Shown here piece by piece: positions 15,534 to 24,301 of a stretch of DNA of 55,217 nt (the stretch's first letter is position 1; every line of letters starts with the position of its first letter). The translations under genes and the position numbers were made by a program. The notes under the pieces are model-generated. The model ran no database searches. It was given only the letters and a program-made list of their open reading frames with translations, and was not told the DNA's origin. The stretch spans positions 1 through 55,217 of the forward strand of contig CAYLXB010000016.1 in NCBI GenBank assembly GCA_964387495.1. The letters run 5' to 3'. Source of the DNA: DSXF01 sp964387495. Lineage in GTDB: Bacteria > Chloroflexota > Anaerolineae > Anaerolineales > Villigracilaceae.

Positions 15534-16865
15534 GTGACCAACCCAGTGATTCAAACGGGTGCGACTTCAGGAGCGGGAGGTTTTACCCCCCCGCCGATCA
15601 ATCGTCTGGAAGATACCGGCCTATCGGCACTGTGGCTGCAGGACTTGGCCCTCAAGATCCTGTATTTCCAGGGCTATCTGACCGGCTTCCGGATCGCGGA
15701 GGAACTGGCGTTGCCTTTTGCGGGAATCACCGACCAGATCCTGGAAAGCCTCAAGCGGGAGAAGCTGGTGGAAGTCAAATCGTCCCAGATGGGGCTGGGC
15801 GAAGGCTCCTACCAGTATGCCATCACAGGGGCGGGGATTGCCAGGGCGCATGAGGCCCTGGACCGCTCGCAATATGCCGGCGCGGCGCCCGTGCCGCTGG
15901 AGGTATACAACGATTCGGTCCGCCGCCAGAAGAGCACACGCGTCACGGTGACGACTCGGACCATGCGCCAACTGCTTTCGCAGCTGGTGATCTCCGAGGC
16001 GACCTTCCAGAGGCTCGGCCCGGCGCTGAACTCTGGCAATTCGATTTTCCTCTACGGCCCGCCAGGCAACGGCAAGACCAGCATCGCGCGTGCCTTCGGG
16101 AGCCTGATCTCACAGCAGGCGATGTTCGTGCCCTATGCGATCTACATCGACGGGCTGGTGGTCAAGCTGTATGATGCGGTCAGCCACCAGGCGGTGGCCG
16201 AAACGGACGGCACGCCGCCCGGCACCGGTTCGCTGCGGACGAGCACGCGACGCGATCCACGCTGGGTGCGCGTGCGCAGGCCGTTCATCGTCACCGGCGG
16301 TGAACTGACGCTGGAAGGCCTGGACCTGGTCTTCGACGACACCCACAAGTTTTATGAGGCGCCTTTCCAGGTGAAGGCCAACGGCGGCATCCTGCTGATC
16401 GACGACTTTGGCCGCCAGCTGGTGCGCCCGCGCGACCTGCTCAACCGCTGGATCGTCCCGCTGGAAAACCGGGTGGACTACCTGACCCTGCACACGGGAC
16501 GCAAGGTGGAAATCCCCTTCGATGTGCTGGTGGTCTTTTCGACCAACCTGCCGCCGAAGGACCTGGTGGACGAGGCTTTCCTGCGCCGGCTGCGCCATAA
16601 AATCGAGATCGGCGATCCTTCTTACGAAGAATACCGGGAGATTTTCAAGCGCGTGGCCCTGGCGAAACATGTCGAATACAGCGACCCGGGGCTGGCTTAC
16701 CTGCTGCAGGAGTGGTATATCAAGCGCAACCGCAAGCTGCGCGCTTCGCACCCGCGTGACCTGTGCGACCAGATCCTGGATATCGGCAGTTATCTCTCGA
16801 TCGATCCGGTGATGAGCCGGGAATTGCTCGACCGGGCTGCGCAGTCCTACTTTGTCGAGTTGTAA
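15534..16865 (+). CDS. AAA-type ATPase with N-terminal winged helix
   Basis: 443 residues. The GTG start at 15534 has GGGAGG 5 nt upstream; the frame is open far further left but that part is not protein-like. TATAAT lies at 15476-15481. Residues 35-110 look like a winged helix (ALKILYFQGYLTG, ITDQILESLKREKLVEVKSS). Walker A is GPPGNGKTS at 175-183 and Walker B is GGILLIDDFG near 285-294; a sensor-1 VVFSTNLPPKDL follows, with the RRLRHKIEIGDP region after it. Family members occur in Chloroflexota and other bacteria as stand-alone MoxR/ClpX-like ATPases of unknown target. GDPD and GH3 genes follow closely. Confidence 0.85.
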   Translation: MTNPVIQTGATSGAGGFTPPPINRLEDTGLSALWLQDLALKILYFQGYLTGFRIAEELALPFAGITDQILESLKREKLVEVKSSQMGLGEGSYQYAITGAGIARAHEALDRSQYAGAAPVPLEVYNDSVRRQKSTRVTVTTRTMRQLLSQLVISEATFQRLGPALNSGNSIFLYGPPGNGKTSIARAFGSLISQQAMFVPYAIYIDGLVVKLYDAVSHQAVAETDGTPPGTGSLRTSTRRDPRWVRVRRPFIVTGGELTLEGLDLVFDDTHKFYEAPFQVKANGGILLIDDFGRQLVRPRDLLNRWIVPLENRVDYLTLHTGRKVEIPFDVLVVFSTNLPPKDLVDEAFLRRLRHKIEIGDPSYEEYREIFKRVALAKHVEYSDPGLAYLLQEWYIKRNRKLRASHPRDLCDQILDIGSYLSIDPVMSRELLDRAAQSYFVEL

Positions 16866-16871
16866 ATACGC

Positions 16872-17624
16872 ATGTGGCCTGACCTGCCCCGACCTGTCAT
16901 CTTCGCGCACCGCGGCGCTTCGGCCCATGCGCCTGAAAACACCCTGGCAGCCTTCAACCTGGCCATCAAGCAGGGCGCGCCGGCACTCGAGTTCGACGTG
17001 AAACTGAGCGCCGATGAGCAGGTGGTGGTGATCCACGATGTGACGGTAGACCGGACGACCAACGGCCGCGGACGGGTGTGCGACCTGCCCCTGGCCGCCC
17101 TGCACGAACTGGATGCGGGTGCCTGTTTTGGGGAGCAGTATCGAGGGGAGCGGATCCCCACCTTGAGCGAGGTGCTGGAAACCGTGGGCCGGAAGGCATT
17201 TCTCAACATTGAGCTGACCAATTACACCACGCCGTATGACAGGCTGGTGGAAAAAGCTGCGGCGCTGGTAAAGTCTTTCAGGATGCAAAAGCAGGTGCTG
17301 TTCTCATCGTTCCTCGCACGTAACCTGAAGCAAGCCGCCAGCCTGCTGCCCCCGGTCCCGCTGGGGCTGCTGGCCTGCTCCGGTCCGGCCGGGATGTGGG
17401 CGCGCTCCTTCGGATTTGCGTTCGGCGACTACGAGGCACTGCATCCCAACCTGGCGGATGTGAGCGCCCAACAGGCGGCGCGCGTCCACCGCCTCAAACG
17501 CCGCATCCACGTCTGGACCGTGAACGCCGAAGCGGATATCCGCCGCCTGGCCGGATGGGGGGTGGACGGCATTTTTACGGATGATCCGGCGCTAGCCCTG
17601 CATGTGCTGGAGATGGCGGCATGA
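16872..17624 (+). CDS. ugpQ: Glycerophosphodiester phosphodiesterase
   Basis: 250 residues. The GDPD TIM-barrel signatures are present: FAHRGASAHAPENTLAAF near residues 12-29 (catalytic HR and EN), ALEFDVKLSADEQVVVIHD near 37-55 (metal-binding ExD and the catalytic HD), and WTVNAEAD plus GVDGIFTDDP near the end. It hydrolyses glycerophosphodiesters to glycerol 3-phosphate and an alcohol. No signal peptide, so cytosolic. It starts 6 nt after the ATPase stop without a strong ribosome-binding site, which suggests coupling. Confidence 0.92.
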   Translation: MWPDLPRPVIFAHRGASAHAPENTLAAFNLAIKQGAPALEFDVKLSADEQVVVIHDVTVDRTTNGRGRVCDLPLAALHELDAGACFGEQYRGERIPTLSEVLETVGRKAFLNIELTNYTTPYDRLVEKAAALVKSFRMQKQVLFSSFLARNLKQAASLLPPVPLGLLACSGPAGMWARSFGFAFGDYEALHPNLADVSAQQAARVHRLKRRIHVWTVNAEADIRRLAGWGVDGIFTDDPALALHVLEMAA

Positions 17625-17667
17625 GCCTCCCTGGAGAGCTTGAAATGCGCAGCGGTGAGGTACCGGC

Positions 17668-20454
17668 ATGAAAAGCAAGGCCTTGTCCTGGTGCCTGACT
17701 GTCATGCTGACCCTGGCGCTGGCCCTGGGCGGGCCCGGGCCGCTGCCAGGCGTGCAGGCCCAGGATGATCCATCCGATGCGGCCGTTTTGGCCATGCTGC
17801 AAAGCATGAATGCCGAGGAGCGCGTCGGGCAGCTGTTCCTGGTGACGTTCAACGGGACGGACGCGGGGGCGGACTCGCAGATCAACAATCTGATCGTCAA
17901 TCATCATATCGGTGGAGTGGTGCTTTCGGCGGCCAACGATAACTTTGCGGCTGCCCCGCAAACCGTGGCTGAAGCGCACCGGCTGATCGGCGACCTGCAG
18001 AAGGCCGAATGGAACGATTCCCTGATCGAACAGGTGGATGCCATCACAGGGGAGAAATCCCGCCACCGTTATATCCCACTGCTGGCAGGGATTGCACAGG
18101 AAGGCGGCGGACCGGGCTATGACCAGATCCTGGACGGACTGACGCCCATGCCGACCCAGATGTCCATTGGGGCCACGTGGGACGTGGCACTGGCCGAGCA
18201 GGCGGCGGAGGTGTTGGGGAAGGAACTGGCTGCGCTGGGAATCAACCTGTACTTCGGCCCATCGCTGGATGTGCTCGATACGGTGGATGTCTCCGGTATG
18301 CAGGATTCACAGGCGCACGTCTTTGGTGGGGATCCGTATTGGGTGGCTGAAATGGGCCGCGCTTATGTCTCCGGACTGCACACCGGCAGCAACGGCACGC
18401 TGGTGGTGGCGGCCAAACACTTCCCCGGGCGCGGCGGCGCGGACCGCTCGCCGGATGAGGAAGTGGCCACGGTGCGCAAATCGCTGGAACAACTGAAACA
18501 AATCGAACTAGCGCCCTTCTTCTCGGTCACCGGCGGTGTGCCTTCCACTCCCGAGAGCGTGGATGCCCTGCTGGTCTCGCACATCCGCTACCAGGGTTTC
18601 CAGGGCAACATCCGGGCCACCACCCGGCCGGTCAGTTTCGACCCGCAGGCGCTGGCCCAGATTTTGATGCTACAGCCTTTTTCCACCTGGCGCGAGGAAG
18701 GCGGACTGTTCATCAGCGACGACCTGGGCAGCCGTGCCGTGCGCCAGTTCTACGATCCGGCCGGGGATTCATTCCAGGCGCGCCTGGTGGCGCGGGATGC
18801 CCTGCTGGCCGGCAACGATTTGATCTATTTTGGCAACGTCGTTTCCAGCGACGCGGCGGACACTTACACGACCATTGTGCGCTGCCTGCGTTACTTCACC
18901 CAGAAGTACAGCGAAGACCAGGCTTTTGCCCAACGCGTGGACGATGCGGTGACGCGCATCCTGCGAGTCAAACTGCGCCTGTATCCCCAGTTCCTGTATT
19001 CCAACGTCACGCCGCCTGCCAGCGGCCTGGGCCAGGTGGGCAGTTCCCAGCAGGTGACCTTCGAGATCGCCAGCAAGGCTGCCACGCTGATCAGCCCCGA
19101 CCCAATCGACCTGGATACCGTGCTGCCGGAGCCGCCCTCCTCCCGGGACCGGCTGGTGTTCATCACCGATTCCCGGCCTGTGCAGCAGTGCAGCACCTGC
19201 GCGCCCCAGACAACGATCGGCGTGGACGCCCTGCAACAGGCGGTGCTGCGCCTGTATGGACCGGATAGAGGCGGCCAGGTGTTCGAAAGCCATCTCAGTT
19301 CGCACTCGTTCCAGGACCTGGCGAACATGCTCGACCGCACCGGGGGGGAGATCCTGGAAACAGACCTGCGGCGCAGCACTTATGTGGTCATCTTGCTGGT
19401 CGATTCGGCCCAGGACCAGCCGCGCGCCCTGCGCCGGTTCCTCTCCGAACGGCAGGATTTGCTGCGAGATAAGCGGATTCTCCTTTTCTCTTTCGGCGCA
19501 CCGTTTTACGTGGACGCCACCGACATCTCGAAACTGACGGCCTATTACGGCCTGTACAGCAAAACGGCGCCATTCATCGAGGTGGCTGCCCGCATACTGT
19601 ACCAGGAATTGTCCCCGCACGGGGCGGCACCCATCTCCATCCCGGGTGTCGGCTATGACCTGATCGCGATCACCGCGCCGGACCCCCAGCAGGTGATCCC
19701 GCTCTTCCTGGACCTGCAGCCTGTTCCGGTCACCCCGACGGCACCGGTTACCCTGACGCCCGAGCCAACTTCCGTGCCGTTGTTCCAGGTGGGCGATACG
19801 ATTGCGCTCCGCACCGGCACCATCCTCGACCACCGGGGGCACCCCGTCCCGGACGGCACGGTGGTTCGTTTCTCGTTGTCGGTGCTGGGCGAAGGGGGCG
19901 GGGTGATTGACCAGAAAGAATCGATCACCCTGAACGGGGCCGGGCGGGCCTCCTTCAAACTGGACCGGTCCGGGCTGGTGGAAATCCGGGCGGCCAGCGA
20001 ACCTGCGACCACATCGGATGTATTGCAGCTGGATGTTTCCCAGGGTACACCGGCAGCGGTGACCATCATTGTCCCGGTCCTGCCCGGCACACTGGAGCCG
20101 ACCCCGGTTTTCACACCCACCCCTGAACCGGCAGCGGGTAATGGACTGGTGGGTGACGGATACCCGCGGCTGGGCGGCTGGGCGGTTGTCATGCTGCTGC
20201 TGGGCCTGGGCGGCGGGCTGGCTTACTGGGCCGGGATGACCCTGCATTCCCGCCGCTGGGGGGTGCGCTGGCTGCTGTGCGTGCTGCTGGGCGGACTGGC
20301 GGGTTATAACTATCTGGCGCTTGGATTACCGGGCAGCAACGACTGGATCACGGCCGGCGGTGTGCTGCCGGTGCTGGGACTGACCATCGCGGGGCAGGCG
20401 GCGGGCTGGGCGGCGGCCTGGCTGTGGGCGCGCCGGAGCTGGCCTGAGCGCTGA
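17668..20454 (+). CDS. Secreted, membrane-anchored GH3-family protein with Ig-like domain
   Basis: 928 residues. Signal peptide at about 1-30 (MTLALALGGPGPLPGVQAQ). A GH3 N-terminal barrel of the beta-N-acetylhexosaminidase (NagZ-like) type spans about 35-430: KHFPGRGGADRSPDEE from 250 and GLFISDDLG with the usual nucleophile region at 351-352. The general acid/base histidine loop of NagZ (KHFPGHG...DSH) is altered, so activity is uncertain. A GH3 C-terminal-like domain follows, then a Pro/Thr linker, an invasin/Big-like Ig domain (about 710-790), a second Pro/Thr linker and four C-terminal hydrophobic segments from about 825. It probably works on cell-wall or glycan amino sugars outside the cell. 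Confidence 0.87.
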   Translation: MKSKALSWCLTVMLTLALALGGPGPLPGVQAQDDPSDAAVLAMLQSMNAEERVGQLFLVTFNGTDAGADSQINNLIVNHHIGGVVLSAANDNFAAAPQTVAEAHRLIGDLQKAEWNDSLIEQVDAITGEKSRHRYIPLLAGIAQEGGGPGYDQILDGLTPMPTQMSIGATWDVALAEQAAEVLGKELAALGINLYFGPSLDVLDTVDVSGMQDSQAHVFGGDPYWVAEMGRAYVSGLHTGSNGTLVVAAKHFPGRGGADRSPDEEVATVRKSLEQLKQIELAPFFSVTGGVPSTPESVDALLVSHIRYQGFQGNIRATTRPVSFDPQALAQILMLQPFSTWREEGGLFISDDLGSRAVRQFYDPAGDSFQARLVARDALLAGNDLIYFGNVVSSDAADTYTTIVRCLRYFTQKYSEDQAFAQRVDDAVTRILRVKLRLYPQFLYSNVTPPASGLGQVGSSQQVTFEIASKAATLISPDPIDLDTVLPEPPSSRDRLVFITDSRPVQQCSTCAPQTTIGVDALQQAVLRLYGPDRGGQVFESHLSSHSFQDLANMLDRTGGEILETDLRRSTYVVILLVDSAQDQPRALRRFLSERQDLLRDKRILLFSFGAPFYVDATDISKLTAYYGLYSKTAPFIEVAARILYQELSPHGAAPISIPGVGYDLIAITAPDPQQVIPLFLDLQPVPVTPTAPVTLTPEPTSVPLFQVGDTIALRTGTILDHRGHPVPDGTVVRFSLSVLGEGGGVIDQKESITLNGAGRASFKLDRSGLVEIRAASEPATTSDVLQLDVSQGTPAAVTIIVPVLPGTLEPTPVFTPTPEPAAGNGLVGDGYPRLGGWAVVMLLLGLGGGLAYWAGMTLHSRRWGVRWLLCVLLGGLAGYNYLALGLPGSNDWITAGGVLPVLGLTIAGQAAGWAAAWLWARRSWPER

Positions 20455-20525
20455 ACCCGTATTCCCGGCTGCTGCCTGGCGGGGGATAGGAAATATTGTC
20501 TATTTCCAGAAGGCATGCCCTGTGG

Positions 20526-20531
20526 TTAAAT
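20526..20531 (+). promoter_or_regulatory. Possible -10 box of a leaderless transcript (PIG-L gene)
   Basis: TTAAAT ends 6 nt before the ATG at 20538. A weak match, listed because the spacing equals that of other genes here. Confidence 0.3.
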
Positions 20532-20537
20532 CAGTCC

Positions 20538-21266
20538 ATGCGCTGGATCTACCTTTCCCCCCACCTGGACGACGCGGTACTTTCCTGCGGCGGCCTGATC
20601 CATGAACAGTCCTGCCAGAATACAGCGGTCGAAATCTGGACGCTGATGGCCGGGTATCCCTGGCGGCGGCAGGTTTCGGCATTTGCCGCGCATACGCACA
20701 ACGAATGGGGCACCGGTTCGGCCTGGCGCACGGTGCGCATCCGCCGCAGGGAGGACCGCCAGGCGGCACGCGAAGTGGGGGGGCAGGTGCGGCATTTCCA
20801 GTTCCTGGACATGATCTACCGTTATTCCCGGAAAGACGGGTTTCTCTATCCCAAGGATGTCTTCGTCGAGCGGCACCCGGCCGATGAAGGACTGCCGGCC
20901 CGGCTGGCCGAGGCGCTGGAGCGCTCCCTGCGGATGGATGACGTGCTCATCTGCCCGCTGGCGATCGGGGGGCACCTGGACCACGTGCTGGTGCGCGAGG
21001 CGGCGGAGCGGCTGGAGCGACCCCTGTGGTATTATGCCGACATTCCCTACCTGCTCCAGCACCCTGATGCGTTGTCCCCGGCCACGCGCGGCATGACCTC
21101 CACGCTTTTCCCGGTGATGGAGGCGGGGCTGGAAGCCTGGCAGGCGGGGATCGCGGCATATGCTTCGCAGTTGTCCACGCTTTTCAGGGGGGAGGTGAAG
21201 ATGCCGGAGGCGATACGGTCGTACTGGGGGGTGGAGGAGGGCGTGAGGTTATGGAGGGTGGAGTGA
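20538..21266 (+). CDS. PIG-L (LmbE) family deacetylase
   Basis: 242 residues. The PHLDDAVLSCGG motif at about 8-19 is the metal-binding site of the family, and HLDHVLVRE near 150 gives the second metal histidines. Members remove N-acetyl groups from GlcNAc-lipids or GlcNAc-thiol precursors (MshB, BshB) and many other substrates. The ATG at 20538 is chosen because the family starts just before the first strand; upstream ATG/TTG codons give no extra conserved sequence. Its tail overlaps the region that holds the greA promoter. Confidence 0.88.
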   Translation: MRWIYLSPHLDDAVLSCGGLIHEQSCQNTAVEIWTLMAGYPWRRQVSAFAAHTHNEWGTGSAWRTVRIRRREDRQAAREVGGQVRHFQFLDMIYRYSRKDGFLYPKDVFVERHPADEGLPARLAEALERSLRMDDVLICPLAIGGHLDHVLVREAAERLERPLWYYADIPYLLQHPDALSPATRGMTSTLFPVMEAGLEAWQAGIAAYASQLSTLFRGEVKMPEAIRSYWGVEEGVRLWRVE

Positions 21267-21290
21267 TCGAGAAAAAAACAAAAGTCGGGC

Positions 21291-21319
21291 TTGATTTCGC
21301 CCTGAAAACATGTTATAGT
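21291..21319 (+). promoter_or_regulatory. Sigma70-type promoter of greA
   Basis: TTGATT (21291-21296), 17-bp spacer, TATAGT (21314-21319). It leaves a leader of about 75-80 nt before greA. Confidence 0.65.
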
Positions 21320-21403
21320 TATCACACGGATAGGGAAACCTGTCACTTATATGCTTGCATCTCCATGAAGGAGATGCAAATTCTATTACAGGAAAGATGT
21401 AAG

Positions 21404-21868
21404 ATGCCGACAACATTCCTGACTCAAGAAGGATTTGAAAGACTGCAGGAGGAACTGGATTACCTGCGTACGGTCAAGCGCCAGGAAGTTGCCAACCGTC
21501 TGCATGAAGCGATGGAGGGCGGCGAGCTGATCGAGAACGCAGAGTATGAGGCTGCGAAGAACGAGCAGGCCTTTGTGGAAGGCCGCATCCAGGAACTGGA
21601 TATCATCCTGGCCTCTGCCCAGATCATCGATGAGACGCAATCTTCTCCGGACAAGGTCCAGATTGGGGATACGGTCACGATCCAGGAGGATGGCAGTGAA
21701 CCTGAAGTCTACACCATCGTGGGGGCGGCTGAGGCGAACCCGCGTGAGGGAAAGATTTCCAACGAGTCGCCCATCGGGAAAGCCATCCTGGATCGCCGCC
21801 TCGGCGAAGAAGTGATCGTGGAAGCGCCAGCAGGTACTTACAAAATCACCATCAAGAAGATCGAATAA
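21404..21868 (+). CDS. greA: Transcription elongation factor GreA
   Basis: 154 residues. The N-terminal coiled coil (about 1-76) carries the GELIENAEYEAAKNEQ tip segment whose acidic residues aid RNA cleavage by stalled RNA polymerase. The C-terminal FKBP-like domain has VQIGDTVTIQ and KISNESPIGKAIL. The ATG at 21404 has AGGAAAG upstream and gives the usual length; the frame extends left without conserved sequence. It is transcribed with lysS past a terminator between the two. Confidence 0.96.
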   Translation: MPTTFLTQEGFERLQEELDYLRTVKRQEVANRLHEAMEGGELIENAEYEAAKNEQAFVEGRIQELDIILASAQIIDETQSSPDKVQIGDTVTIQEDGSEPEVYTIVGAAEANPREGKISNESPIGKAILDRRLGEEVIVEAPAGTYKITIKKIE

Positions 21869-21887
21869 ACGGGGCTGCGTAACTCCT

Positions 21888-21929
21888 GCCCCGCGCTTCC
21901 GTTTGGCTGGATTGCGCGGGGCTTTTTTT
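21888..21929 (+). terminator. Intrinsic terminator between greA and lysS
   Basis: Stem GCCCCGCGC/GCGCGGGGC with 17-nt loop, then seven T residues. lysS begins 18 nt later, so lysS expression requires read-through or an unseen promoter. Confidence 0.85.
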
Positions 21930-21946
21930 ACAGAGCGAGGTAGCAA

Positions 21947-23479
21947 ATGGCCGATTACACTTCCCTTGAGAAAATCCGTCTGCAAAAAATCGAGGCTCTG
22001 CGGGCTGCCGGTGTCGAGCCGTACCCCACGCGCGCCAAGCGGACGCACACCTCCGCCCAGGCTGTAAAGGCGCTGGAGGCGGCAGAGCAGGCAGCGGGCG
22101 GCGCGGAAGCGGGGCAGCTGCAGGTGACCCTGGCGGGGCGCATCCGGGCCACACGCCCGATGGGCAAGTTGACCTTTGCCCACATCGAGGACGGTGAGGG
22201 GCGCATCCAGTTGTTCCTGCGGGTGAACGAAATCGGCCAGGAGAAGGTGGATTTTTTCGACGACAAATTCGACCTGGGCGATTTCATCCAGGCGGAAGGG
22301 GTGATGATGCGAACGCGCACCGGCGAGGCCACCCTGCTGGTGCATGACTACAAGATGCTGGCCAAGGCGGTCTCACCGCTGCCGGCGGCCAAGGATGAGA
22401 CCCTGGAAGATGGGACGGTGGTGCGCCACGCAGCCCTGGAGGACGCCGAACTGCGCGCCCGCCAACGGTATGCCGACCTGGCAGTCAACCCGCAGGTGCG
22501 TGAGGTCTTCCGCAAACGGGCGACCCTCATCAAAGCCCTGCGCACGTTCCTGGACGAGCATGGATTCCTGGAAGTGGAGACGCCCATCCTGCAGCCGATC
22601 TACGGCGGTGCGGCGGCCAAGCCGTTCGTGACCCATCACAACGAACTTGAGCAGGACATGTACCTGCGGATTTCCTTCGAGTTGTATCTCAAACGCCTGC
22701 TGGTGGGCAACCTGGAGCGGGTGTACGAGATCGGACGGGATTTCCGCAATGAGGGCGTCTCGTTCAAACACAACCCGGAGTTTACCCAGTTGGAGTTCTA
22801 CTGGGCGTATGCGGATTACCTGCAGGTGATGGCGTTGACCGAACAGATGGTGTCCTACACGGCCAACGTGGTGACGGGTAGCAACAAGGTCACTTTCGAC
22901 GAGCACGAGATCGATTTCACACCGCCGTGGCGGCGGGTGTCAATGCGGGACGGCATCCTGGAGACCAGCGGTATCGACATCGACGAGCACACCACCGCCC
23001 AGGCGCTGTTCAAGGCGATCACGGCGAAGCACCCGGCGTGCACGCCGGACCCGAACGCGACGCGCGGCAAGCTGATCGACTTCCTGCTCTCTGAGTTCCT
23101 GGAGCCGACCCTGATCCAACCGACCTTCCTGTATGACTACCCGCGCGATATTTCACCGCTGGCCAAGTCCAAACCGGGCGCCCCGATGACGGTGGAGCGT
23201 TTCGAGGGGTACGCGGCCGGTTTCGAGATTTGCAACGCGTTCACAGAGTTGAACGATCCACTGGACCAGGAACAGCGTTTCCTGGAGATGGGCCGGGATT
23301 ACGATACCGACAACGAAGAGCGGCATCCGATGGATGAGGATTACCTGCGGGCCATGCGTTACGGCATGCCGCCCAATGGCGGCTTTGGGATGGGTGTGGA
23401 CCGCCTGGCGATGCTGTTAACGAACAATCACAGCATCCGGGAGGTGCTGCTGTTCCCGGCGATGCGGAAGGAAGAGTAG
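21947..23479 (+). CDS. lysS: Lysyl-tRNA synthetase, class II
   Basis: 510 residues, a normal length. An OB-fold anticodon-binding domain (about 55-165; VTLAGRIRATRPMGKLTFAHI) is followed by the class II core. Motif 1 is near 200 (FLDEHGFLEVETPIL), motif 2 near 262 (FRNEGVSFKHNPEFTQLEFY) and motif 3 near 480 (GFGMGVDRLAMLL). It charges tRNA-Lys. AGGT lies before the ATG. It follows greA as in many genomes, separated by a strong terminator hairpin. Confidence 0.97.
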   Translation: MADYTSLEKIRLQKIEALRAAGVEPYPTRAKRTHTSAQAVKALEAAEQAAGGAEAGQLQVTLAGRIRATRPMGKLTFAHIEDGEGRIQLFLRVNEIGQEKVDFFDDKFDLGDFIQAEGVMMRTRTGEATLLVHDYKMLAKAVSPLPAAKDETLEDGTVVRHAALEDAELRARQRYADLAVNPQVREVFRKRATLIKALRTFLDEHGFLEVETPILQPIYGGAAAKPFVTHHNELEQDMYLRISFELYLKRLLVGNLERVYEIGRDFRNEGVSFKHNPEFTQLEFYWAYADYLQVMALTEQMVSYTANVVTGSNKVTFDEHEIDFTPPWRRVSMRDGILETSGIDIDEHTTAQALFKAITAKHPACTPDPNATRGKLIDFLLSEFLEPTLIQPTFLYDYPRDISPLAKSKPGAPMTVERFEGYAAGFEICNAFTELNDPLDQEQRFLEMGRDYDTDNEERHPMDEDYLRAMRYGMPPNGGFGMGVDRLAMLLTNNHSIREVLLFPAMRKEE

Positions 23480-23521
23480 AAGTTAAGGATGAAGGCGGAA
23501 AGCTGAAACCTTGGTTTCAAG

Positions 23522-23560
23522 CAACAAAAAAGGACGGCCAGCGGCCGTCCTTTTTTGTTG
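23522..23560. terminator. Bidirectional terminator between lysS and the ABC exporter
   Basis: An 18-bp perfect stem (CAACAAAAAAGGACGGCC and complement) with 3-nt loop; A- and T-runs serve both strands. Confidence 0.9.
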
Positions 23561-23570
23561 GGGGAGGAAA

Positions 23571-24290
23571 TCATTCCCCTTTGGCCAGGGCCATGATCTC
23601 GTCGCGGCGGGTGTAGATTTTGACCAGTTTTCCATCGCGCATCTGCAGGACGCGGTCGACGTACTGGCACATGCGCAGGTCGTGGGTAACCATGATGCCG
23701 GCGCGGTTGTTCTCGTGAATGAGGGCGGCGAAGGTCTTGACTACCTGGAAGGCGCGCTCGGTGTCGAGGGATGCGGTGGGTTCATCGGCCAGGACGAGGG
23801 TGGGGTTGTGGATGAGTGCCCGGGCAATGGCGACGCGCTGCTGCTGGCCGCCGGACATCTGGGCGGGCAGGTTGCGCAGGCGGTCGGAAAGGCCGAGACG
23901 GGCAAGCAGTTCCTGAGAGCGAACCTTGCCGGCGCGGTCCAGGCGGCCATTCAGCCGAAGCATCAGTTCCACGTTCTCCTGGGCGTTCAGAAAGGGGATC
24001 AGGTTGTTGGACTGGAAGGTGAAGCCGATCTTCTCGCGGCGCAGGACAACGCGGCGGGTTTCGCTCATTTTGGCGAGGTCCTGGCCATCGATCAGCACCT
24101 GCCCGCTGGTGGGTTTGAGCAGAGCGGCCAGGATGGAGAGCATGGTGGTCTTGCCTGAACCGCTGGGTCCGACCAGGGCGACAAACTCACCGGCCTGGAC
24201 CTCAAAGGAGACTCCGTCCACGGCATTGATCGGGCCGGAGTCGCTTTGGAAGGTCTTGACGACCTCTTTAATTTCAAGGGCTGCATTCAT
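23571..24290 (-). CDS. ABC transporter ATP-binding protein, MacB/LolD/DevA type
   Basis: 239 residues. Walker A GPSGSGKTT near 41-49, Q-loop FTFQSNNLIPFLNAQEN, signature MSGGQQQRVAIARAL near 144-158, and Walker B LVLADEPTASLD near 169-180. The ALF-type arrangement with an FtsX-like permease 11 nt upstream marks the MacB/LolD/DevA group, which drives mechanotransmission, export or lipoprotein release rather than import. Last gene of a three-gene operon with the permease and a redoxin. Confidence 0.95.
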   Translation of the reverse strand: MNAALEIKEVVKTFQSDSGPINAVDGVSFEVQAGEFVALVGPSGSGKTTMLSILAALLKPTSGQVLIDGQDLAKMSETRRVVLRREKIGFTFQSNNLIPFLNAQENVELMLRLNGRLDRAGKVRSQELLARLGLSDRLRNLPAQMSGGQQQRVAIARALIHNPTLVLADEPTASLDTERAFQVVKTFAALIHENNRAGIMVTHDLRMCQYVDRVLQMRDGKLVKIYTRRDEIMALAKGE

Positions 24291-24301
24291 CGTATGCCTC
24301 C

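Noticed and set aside
18769..20247. Long minus-strand frame opposite the GH3 gene
   Set aside because: No domain motifs; arginine/glutamine-rich shadow frame.
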